Source: Alphaproteobacteria bacterium
Lineage (GTDB): Bacteria > Pseudomonadota > Alphaproteobacteria > UBA9219
Assembly: GCA_028693775.1 (NCBI GenBank)
Contig: JAQUUS010000065.1
Span: forward strand, 1-7,682
DNA: 7,682 nt
Direction of reading: 5' to 3'
Both the position numbers and the translations under genes were made by a program. The notes below the pieces were generated by a model. It was not told where the DNA came from. It worked only from the letters and a program-made list of their open reading frames with translations, and did no database searches. Shown piece after piece: positions 1 through 4,450 of this stretch; the stretch's first letter is position 1; each line of letters opens with the position of its first letter.

Positions 1-1
1 A

Positions 2-637
2 GCCATGAAAAACATGAACGACGAAAAGCAGATGCGCAGCGACTGGCATCTGCCGATCTGCAGCGGCAATGAGCGCCTGCGCACGGAAAGCGGCGAGAAA
101 GTGCATCCGACGCAAAAACCGCTTCCACTTCTGTACCGCGTGATTATGTCGTCAACCAAGCCCGGAGACGTGATCCTCGATCCGTTTTTCGGCTCCGGCA
201 CGACGGGAGCGGCCGCCAAGCTTCTGGGGCGCCACTTCATCGGGATCGACCGCGACAAAACCTACGCGAAGTACGCCGAGAAGCGGATCGATCAAACCGA
301 ACCGGTCACGGACACCGAGCTCCTCACCACGCCCTCCAGGCACGAAGAGCCCCGCATACCGTTCGGGATTATCCTCGAGCGCGGACTTTTGCGTCCCGGC
401 CAGTTTTTGTTCGACGAACGGCAAAGGCACAAGGCGCGGGTGAAAGCCGACGCCACGCTGCAAGCCGTCGAAGACGGAGACAAATACACGGGCTCGATCC
501 ACAAGGTAGGCGCGCTGGTGCAAGGGCTCCCGGCCTGCAACGGCTGGACGTTCTGGTGCTACGATTCCGACGGAAAAGGCCGCCTTCAGCCCATCGACCT
601 GCTGCGCCAGCGCGTACGCGCCGAAGCCTTGAGCTGA
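2..637 (+). CDS. ccrM: CcrM-type adenine-specific DNA methyltransferase (GANTC), 3' part
   Basis: Transfers methyl from S-adenosylmethionine to adenine N6, in the CcrM family at GANTC, as the cell-cycle methylase of alphaproteobacteria. The 5' end lies outside the window; the frame is open to the left edge, and the ATG at 5 is internal (residue 1 below). About 210 residues of an expected ~360 are present. Visible are HPTQKP (34-39), the SAM-binding loop DPFFGSGTT (59-67) and GIDRD (80-84). The catalytic DPPY motif comes first in this beta-class order, so it must be upstream. Residues ~118-205 form the RAMA domain typical of CcrM, with GLLRPGQ, GSIHKVGA and CNGWTFW (178-184); in CcrM this tail is needed for DNA binding. 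Its stop is 3 bp from the convergent DUF4852-like gene. Specificity for GANTC is inferred from the close CcrM resemblance. Confidence 0.95.
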   Translation, partial: AMKNMNDEKQMRSDWHLPICSGNERLRTESGEKVHPTQKPLPLLYRVIMSSTKPGDVILDPFFGSGTTGAAAKLLGRHFIGIDRDKTYAKYAEKRIDQTEPVTDTELLTTPSRHEEPRIPFGIILERGLLRPGQFLFDERQRHKARVKADATLQAVEDGDKYTGSIHKVGALVQGLPACNGWTFWCYDSDGKGRLQPIDLLRQRVRAEALS

Positions 638-649
638 AGCTCAGGGCTT
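624..649. terminator. Hairpin shared by two convergent gene ends
   Basis: An 11-bp inverted repeat (624-634 with 639-649) closes a TGAA loop. On the + strand it has one T-G wobble; on the - strand this becomes an A-C mismatch. It spans the ccrM stop codon (635-637) and the stop codon of the opposing gene (641-643), so it could end transcription from both sides. No T-run follows on either strand, so it is not a classical intrinsic terminator. It may instead block 3' decay or read-through. Confidence 0.5.
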
Positions 650-1390
650 GACGAGTCCCAGAAGCTTCGTGTGCTCGTGATCCTCATAATAGGCGATTGA
701 ATCCAGCCTTGCGCTGAGATTGGCCTCATCGACATGCTTCTGGTCGGTCTGGGAATAGCTGGCTTCCCGCCTGCGTCCGCGTCCGTCAAACTTGACCAGA
801 GGCTCCACATAAACGATCCGGAGATTGTATCTGGCATAGATTTCCCTTGTGCCGGATTCGTTCATGCGCTTGAGCAGAGCCTTGGCCTCGGCCTCCGGCA
901 TGGGCAAGCCGTCCGTATAGATGGTGGAGGTCAGATAGGCCCTGAAGATGCGAGGAAGATAAACGGCATCGGAATCGTTGCACCCGCTGGAAAGAGACGT
1001 CAGCGTGATGATATTGACTCCGTCCACAGCGTCCTTCGCCGAGAAACGAAACATCTTTGCGTTGAAGTCATAGCGTCCCAAAGGAAGCTTGATGTCGTAA
1101 TAAAAAGTGACAGGAAAAGTCGCGACATTCAGCTGAACGGATTTCCGGATAGCCTGCCTGACCTCATTCCACTTGAAATCGTTGGAATAGAACTGGCTAT
1201 AAATGTCGCATTCTGTGATGCGCGCATAATCGTCGAGAAGGTTTTCGTCGCCGAGATCCACGGCGCCGAACCGGATCATGGTCCGTATGAGATTCGCGCG
1301 CGAAGGCTCGATATAGTCGTCGGCGAGCGCGCTTGAGGGCAAGGAAACCAGGCCCAAAACAACCAAGAATGCAAAACGAAGAAGAATCAT
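641..1390 (-). CDS. Secreted protein, DUF4852-like
   Basis: A 249-residue protein of unknown function, probably exported to the periplasm. Residues 1-23 form a clear signal peptide: M-I-L-L-R, a hydrophobic core (FAFLVVLGLVSL), then SSALA before DD, suggesting cleavage after residue 23. The mature part is polar and has two cysteines, in TECDIY (61) and SSGCND (137), which could form a disulfide. The region around residues 32-135 (N-terminal helices, ECDIY, FKWNEVRQAIRK, LPLGRYDF) resembles DUF4852 as I remember it; no search was possible. The frame opens earlier at a TTG (1405), but the ATG at 1390 is preferred: GGGAGG lies just upstream at ideal distance and the signal peptide then begins correctly. 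A good sigma-70-like promoter precedes it. It runs alone, converging on ccrM. Confidence 0.85.
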   Translation of the reverse strand: MILLRFAFLVVLGLVSLPSSALADDYIEPSRANLIRTMIRFGAVDLGDENLLDDYARITECDIYSQFYSNDFKWNEVRQAIRKSVQLNVATFPVTFYYDIKLPLGRYDFNAKMFRFSAKDAVDGVNIITLTSLSSGCNDSDAVYLPRIFRAYLTSTIYTDGLPMPEAEAKALLKRMNESGTREIYARYNLRIVYVEPLVKFDGRGRRREASYSQTDQKHVDEANLSARLDSIAYYEDHEHTKLLGLVKP

Positions 1391-1397
1391 GATCCAG

Positions 1398-1403
1398 CCT
1401 CCC
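1398..1403 (-). promoter_or_regulatory. Ribosome binding site that fixes the DUF4852-like start
   Basis: GGGAGG on the - strand, 7 nt before the ATG at 1390. The alternative TTG at 1405 would place this site inside the coding region, so it decides in favour of the ATG. Confidence 0.8.
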
Positions 1404-1410
1404 AAGGGAC

Positions 1411-1439
1411 TTTATAAGCTACCTTGAAAGAGCTGACAA
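1411..1439 (-). promoter_or_regulatory. Sigma-70-like promoter of the DUF4852-like gene
   Basis: On the - strand, TTGTCA (1439-1434) and TATAAA (1416-1411) are separated by exactly 17 bp, each matching 5 of 6 consensus bases. Transcription would start about 13-14 nt before the GGGAGG-to-ATG region, giving a very short leader. Confidence 0.65.
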
Positions 1440-1474
1440 TTTCCTTTGCACCGCGAAAGCGGAAAAGCTTGTCA
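1434..1474. repeat. Compound inverted repeat between two same-strand genes
   Basis: TGACAA (1434-1439) is repeated in inverted form as TTGTCA (1469-1474). Between them lies CCGC-GAAA-GCGG (1451-1462), a 4-bp stem with a GNRA-type loop on the + strand. The right arm contains the stop codon of the 194-residue gene and the left arm is the -35 box of the next gene. It could be a weak terminator for the upstream gene, but no T-run follows on the - strand, so it may be fortuitous. Confidence 0.3.
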
Positions 1475-2056
1475 GAGGGGCGTGGACTGCCGAGGCAAGC
1501 TCACAAGGCCGTTGGCGATAAGCCCCTTACGAACGGACGAAAAAATCGCATCTTCCAAACGATCAAGTTTTTCGGGCTTAACTTTGCCGATTCCGAAAGA
1601 GCCAAGGGCATATTTCCGAAGGGAAGCCTTGTAAAGGCGTTCTTCTTCGCGGTTCAGAACAAGCGGCGAATTCTTCAGGAAGGGAAGATGCAATGTTTCG
1701 TTTTCGTTATAATATTTACAGACCTCGACCTGCCCCGAAGCATAGAAACGGGCGACAATGCCAAAAGACTCCCGCGCACGCGCACCGGATTTGTCATAAG
1801 GATTGTACATTTTGACGACATACATATCCTGATGCGTATCGTGCTCGAGCAAAGGATATTTCTCGACAACGAAGTGCGCATCCGGGTCGAGAGACAACGT
1901 TTCGAGACGTTTGACGATAGAGGCGGTAGCTGCCTTGAAGTCCTCGATGACCTGTCGGTTTTTATTTTCTTTTTTCCCAGAGGAAGTTGTTTTTTCTTCG
2001 TCCTCCGCAACGACGGTTTCTGCGGATGGCTCTTCATTCACAATGGAACCATTCAT
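1472..2056 (-). CDS. Conserved-looking hypothetical protein, 194 residues
   Basis: I do not recognise this protein. It has no signal peptide and no membrane segment, so it is probably cytoplasmic. Residues 1-35 are acidic and lysine-rich low-complexity sequence and probably disordered. Residues ~35-187 look like one folded domain. It begins with a helix (QVIEDFKAATASIVKRLETL), then has beta-like stretches (HFVVEKYPLLEHD, DMYVVKMYNPYD, SFGIVARFYASGQVEVCKYYN), and ends with charged helices (REEERLYKASLRKYA, KLDRLEDAIFSSVRKGLI). The single cysteine is at 113. The start ATG at 2056 has AAGGA 8 nt upstream. The gene lies 102 bp downstream of mutY on the same strand, with a terminator-like hairpin between, and I see no convincing promoter of its own. 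It is believable as a gene because its composition is protein-like and its start signal is good. Confidence 0.75.
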   Translation of the reverse strand: MNGSIVNEEPSAETVVAEDEEKTTSSGKKENKNRQVIEDFKAATASIVKRLETLSLDPDAHFVVEKYPLLEHDTHQDMYVVKMYNPYDKSGARARESFGIVARFYASGQVEVCKYYNENETLHLPFLKNSPLVLNREEERLYKASLRKYALGSFGIGKVKPEKLDRLEDAIFSSVRKGLIANGLVSLPRQSTPL

Positions 2057-2073
2057 CTTAAAATTCCTTGCGT

Positions 2074-2103
2074 AAAAATGCGCCGTTCGACAATCGAAGG
2101 GCG
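2074..2103 (-). terminator. Possible terminator after mutY
   Basis: An imperfect hairpin (2081-2103): CGCC pairs with GGCG, and TTCGA pairs with TCGAA around a CAA loop, with one mismatch between the two blocks. On the - strand it is followed by CATTTTTA, a five-T run 2 nt past the stem. It lies ~56 nt beyond the mutY stop and just before the start of the 194-residue gene, so it could separate the two transcripts or attenuate read-through. Confidence 0.4.
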
Positions 2104-2158
2104 ATTAAAAGCTATCACAGGCCGCAAGGTTCGAAAATTGTTGCGTTTATGGTTAATT

Positions 2159-3250
2159 TCAAAAAGATTTTTCAGCGTAAACAATGACTTTTTTCATGAG
2201 GTTCGGCAAAGCCTCGTCCCCGAGGCGATCGAGAGCCGTCCAGTGCCCGCGCATCGGGCGCGAAGCGGCGGCAACGGCGACCGAAAGCTCGAGAGTAAAA
2301 TGCGTAAAAACATGCCTCACAACGCCCGGACAAACCGTCCACCTGCCCCTGGCGGGCGCACAGGCGCGCACGACGGACAAATCCGGCAGAGGCCCTTCGA
2401 GCCAAGGACTTGTCGGAACCTCCATCATCCCGGCCAGAAGCCCGCTCTCCGGCCTGCGGCGGAGCAGAACCCTGTCCTTCGCATCGACAAGAACGAACGC
2501 CATCGCGCGGCGCACGGGTTTGGGTTTCTTTTTGTCGCGGCGGGGCAAAGTTTCCTGAACCCCATCTTCGCGCGCACGGCATATCTTCGCCCAAGGGCAA
2601 GCGCCGCATTTGGGCGAACGCGGCGTGCAAACGGTCGCCCCCAGATCCATCAACGCCTGCGCATAATCGCCGCAACGCTTTTCGGGAAGCATGGACGCCG
2701 CAGCCTCGCGCAGACTGGTCTTGGCGCGAGGCAAAGGCTCCTCGATCCGGAAAATACGCGCCATCACGCGCTCGACGTTGCCGTCCACAACGTTCGCGCG
2801 CTTGCCGAAAGCGATGGCCGATACCGCCGCAGCCGTATAGGGCCCAAAGCCCGGAAGCCGCAACAATGTTTCTTCCTCGCGAGGAAAAACGCCGCCGTAC
2901 GCATCGCGCAAAGTCTGCGCGCACGCATGCAAAAGCCGCGCGCGCCTGTAATAGCCGAGCCCCGCCCACATGCGCAAAACGTCGTCGAGCTCCGCCGAAG
3001 CCAGATCGCCGAGCGAAGGCCAGCGTTTGACGAATTTAAGAAAATAAGGCCCCACAGCCGCGACGGTCGTCTGCTGCAACATCACCTCTGAAAGCCAGAC
3101 GCGATAAGGATCGACCGCCTGCCCCTTCAGGGCCCGCCATGGCATCGAACGCCGGTGCCTGTCATACCAGGCCAAAAGCCGGGCGGCTGCGGAAACGGGG
3201 TCCGGAAGCTTCCGAACGCTTGTATTTGAACGCTTTACTTTCCGCTTCAT
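2159..3250 (-). CDS. mutY: A/G-specific adenine DNA glycosylase MutY
   Basis: Removes adenine mispaired with 8-oxoguanine, the last guard of the GO base-excision repair pathway. The 363 residues match the usual ~350. The HhH-GPD glycosylase domain covers ~20-225: SEVMLQQT (54-61) with catalytic Glu55, the helix-hairpin-helix LPGFGPYTAAA (132-142), and VDGNV with Asp156. The 4Fe-4S site C-X6-C-X2-C-X5-C uses Cys207, 214, 217 and 223. The C-terminal part from ~245 (RRAMAFVLVDAKDRVLLRRR, then HVFTHFTLEL) is the MutT/NUDIX-like domain that reads 8-oxoG. All key residues are present. The frame opens 63 codons earlier, but that would overlap dciA by 171 bp; the ATG at 3250 (MKRKVKRS) fits the family, with GAGGG close upstream. 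Its start is 18 bp from the divergent dciA start. Confidence 0.97.
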   Translation of the reverse strand: MKRKVKRSNTSVRKLPDPVSAAARLLAWYDRHRRSMPWRALKGQAVDPYRVWLSEVMLQQTTVAAVGPYFLKFVKRWPSLGDLASAELDDVLRMWAGLGYYRRARLLHACAQTLRDAYGGVFPREEETLLRLPGFGPYTAAAVSAIAFGKRANVVDGNVERVMARIFRIEEPLPRAKTSLREAAASMLPEKRCGDYAQALMDLGATVCTPRSPKCGACPWAKICRAREDGVQETLPRRDKKKPKPVRRAMAFVLVDAKDRVLLRRRPESGLLAGMMEVPTSPWLEGPLPDLSVVRACAPARGRWTVCPGVVRHVFTHFTLELSVAVAAASRPMRGHWTALDRLGDEALPNLMKKVIVYAEKSF

Positions 3251-3268
3251 TGCCCTCAAACTTGCCCC

Positions 3269-3733
3269 ATGTGGAAACCCCGATCCCTTGCCGACGCCGT
3301 CGATAAAGTCGCCCGCCAATCCGCCGGGAAAGACTGGGGATTGTATGCGAATTTGCTTGGCCATTGGACCGAAATCGTCGGAGCTGACTATGCCCGCGAT
3401 ACAACGCCCGTCAAGATCTCGTTTCCCTACCGGCCCCACGAAGCCCAGCGCAAGAACGGCACGTTAACCATCCGCCTTCCCAAAGGGCTGGCCATGGAGT
3501 TCAGCTTCAAGAGCGATCAGATCCGCAGGCGGGTCAACGCCTTTTTCGGCTACGAAGCCTTCGACCGCGTCGCGCTGGACCCGGCGTCCATACCGTCCCC
3601 GCCCGCCAAGCACGAAAAGAAAGCCGACCCTGCCGCCGTCGAGGCGATCAAAAAAGAAACCGAGGCGGTTGACAACGAAGATCTCAGAAAAGCGCTGGAA
3701 GCGTTCGGCGAAACGCTTCTCACAAAAACATGA
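3269..3733 (+). CDS. dciA: DciA-like (DUF721) protein, predicted replicative helicase loader or operator
   Basis: A 154-residue protein of the DUF721/DciA family. In bacteria lacking DnaC or DnaI, DciA interacts with the replicative helicase DnaB and helps load it. The conserved N-terminal domain covers ~6-103: LYANLLGHWTEIVGADYA (25-42), TTPVKISF (45-52), then GTLTIRLPKGLAMEFSF (64-80) and QIRRRVNAFFGYEAFDRV (84-101). Residues 104-154 form a charged, proline- and lysine-rich tail, probably flexible. The ATG at 3269 is the only credible start, but no Shine-Dalgarno sequence precedes it and only 18 bp separate it from the mutY start. The promoter must therefore overlap mutY coding DNA, or the message may have almost no leader. 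Its 3' end overlaps the GNAT gene by 14 bp. The family call is firm; a loading role here is inferred. Confidence 0.88.
   Translation: MWKPRSLADAVDKVARQSAGKDWGLYANLLGHWTEIVGADYARDTTPVKISFPYRPHEAQRKNGTLTIRLPKGLAMEFSFKSDQIRRRVNAFFGYEAFDRVALDPASIPSPPAKHEKKADPAAVEAIKKETEAVDNEDLRKALEAFGETLLTKT
3687..3719 (-). terminator. Possible terminator of the GNAT gene, inside the dciA 3' end
   Basis: A perfect 8-bp stem (GAAGCGTT 3698-3705 with AACGCTTC 3712-3719) and a 6-nt loop. On the - strand it begins directly after the GNAT stop codon (3722-3720) and is followed, after 6 nt, by TTTT. Position and strength suit an intrinsic-like terminator, though the T-run is short and displaced. It is also coding sequence of dciA on the other strand. 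Confidence 0.45.
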
Positions 3734-4355
3734 ACCCCAGCGTCCGGCGCGCGGCGGGCTTTTGAGGCCTAAGCTTTTCCGTCGCCTTGAAATAATCGTC
3801 GCGGAACAAACTCATTTCGACATAAGTCTCGGGCGTGCCGTTGACGGTCACGGTCTGAAGACCGGCCGGCCTGGCGCCGAGTTTTTCAAAAATCCGCTGA
3901 GAAGCAGGCGCGCCCGGCTGCACAGAGGCCGCAATATGATCGAAGGACGAAACCTCGAAAAAGCGATCCAGAAGAAGCATCGAAGCTTCCGTTGCGATCC
4001 CCTTCCCCTGCTCGCGCGGATCGACGAAATAACGGATTTCGCGTTTTTTTCCGCGCCGTTCGCTCCATTCGTCGATGGAGATGAAGCCGACCATGCTTTG
4101 AGGGTTCGCAATTTCAACGATGGCCAGCTTGTAGCACTCCCTGAGATTGGTCAAAGGGTCGGGTTTTTTTGTTTCGTAAGCCTCGAACATAAAATGCTCT
4201 GCGGAATCAATGATGGCTTCCTTGGTAGCATTGCCTGAAGTGAGAAAATTAAAACAAAATCCCGGGGTTGAAGCAATCTCGTAGATGCGTGGAATATCGC
4301 TGTAAGCCATCTCGCGAAGAAAAAGCCCCGTACCAAAGATCGGAAGTTTAAGCAT
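3720..4355 (-). CDS. GNAT-family N-acetyltransferase, RimJ/RimL type
   Basis: A predicted cytoplasmic acetyl-CoA-dependent N-acetyltransferase of 211 residues. The layout is that of the RimJ/RimL (Acetyltransf_3) group: an N-terminal strand TGLFLREMAYSDIPRIYEIA (9-28), a central strand pair SMVGFISIDEW (87-97) and REIRYFVDP (105-113), then the acetyl-CoA pyrophosphate loop REQGKG (114-119, the R/Q-x-x-G-x-G/A motif), followed by helix ATEASMLLLDRFFE. The later segment with NxxSxRxxEKxG-like SQRIFEKLGARPAG also fits. The substrate cannot be told; a ribosomal protein, an amino acid or an antibiotic are all possible. The frame opens at a TTG (4376), but the ATG at 4355 follows AGGGAGG at 5 nt and is chosen. 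It has its own promoter, and its 3' end overlaps dciA by 14 bp, tail to tail. Confidence 0.9.
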   Translation of the reverse strand: MLKLPIFGTGLFLREMAYSDIPRIYEIASTPGFCFNFLTSGNATKEAIIDSAEHFMFEAYETKKPDPLTNLRECYKLAIVEIANPQSMVGFISIDEWSERRGKKREIRYFVDPREQGKGIATEASMLLLDRFFEVSSFDHIAASVQPGAPASQRIFEKLGARPAGLQTVTVNGTPETYVEMSLFRDDYFKATEKLRPQKPAARRTLGFMFL

Positions 4356-4360
4356 GGCGA

Positions 4361-4367
4361 CCTCCCT
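4361..4367 (-). promoter_or_regulatory. Ribosome binding site that fixes the GNAT start
   Basis: AGGGAGG on the - strand, 5 nt before the ATG at 4355. The longer frame from TTG 4376 would read through this site, so the ATG is preferred. Confidence 0.8.
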
Positions 4368-4384
4368 TTGATGCAAGAGCGGAC

Positions 4385-4413
4385 ATCATACACTGAATGG
4401 GAAATCGAGTCAC
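4385..4413 (-). promoter_or_regulatory. Sigma-70-like promoter of the GNAT gene, with a GANTC site in its -35 box
   Basis: On the - strand, GTGACT (4413-4408, 4 of 6 consensus bases) and TATGAT (4390-4385, 5 of 6) are 17 bp apart, with the -10 box about 30 nt before the start codon. The palindromic CcrM target GAGTC/GACTC (4407-4411) covers four of the six -35 bases, so methylation could affect promoter use. Confidence 0.55.
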
Positions 4414-4424
4414 GCATCGGGCGC

Positions 4425-4437
4425 GCTGCCGTGCAGC
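4425..4437. repeat. Short perfect hairpin after the dehydratase gene
   Basis: GCTGC and GCAGC close a 3-nt CGT loop, 14 bp past the stop of the dehydratase gene. GCATCGG occurs directly repeated around it (4414-4420 and 4436-4442). No T-run follows on either strand, so a role as terminator is only possible. Confidence 0.3.
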
Positions 4438-4450
4438 ATCGGAGCGTGGT

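Noticed and set aside
2..637. A restriction-modification or defence system around the methyltransferase
   Set aside because: The methylase has the CcrM C-terminal domain of orphan cell-cycle enzymes, and no restriction nuclease lies downstream. The upstream side is outside the window.
734..1336. A 200-codon open frame on the + strand opposite the DUF4852-like gene
   Set aside because: The opposite strand has a signal peptide, a strong ribosome binding site and a promoter; this frame has none of these.
2104..2157. A CtrA-type binding site (TTAA-N7-TTAA) upstream of the 194-residue gene
   Set aside because: TTAA words occur but none are paired at the required spacing.
1424..3091. A 555-codon open frame on the + strand opposite the 194-residue gene and mutY
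   Set aside because: It begins with TTG and has no ribosome binding site. Its product is arginine-rich with no domain, and it runs antisense to mutY, whose motifs are all intact.
3251..3439. A 63-codon N-terminal extension of MutY
   Set aside because: It would overlap 171 bp of dciA. The extra residues are unlike MutY, and the shorter form has the family's normal length.
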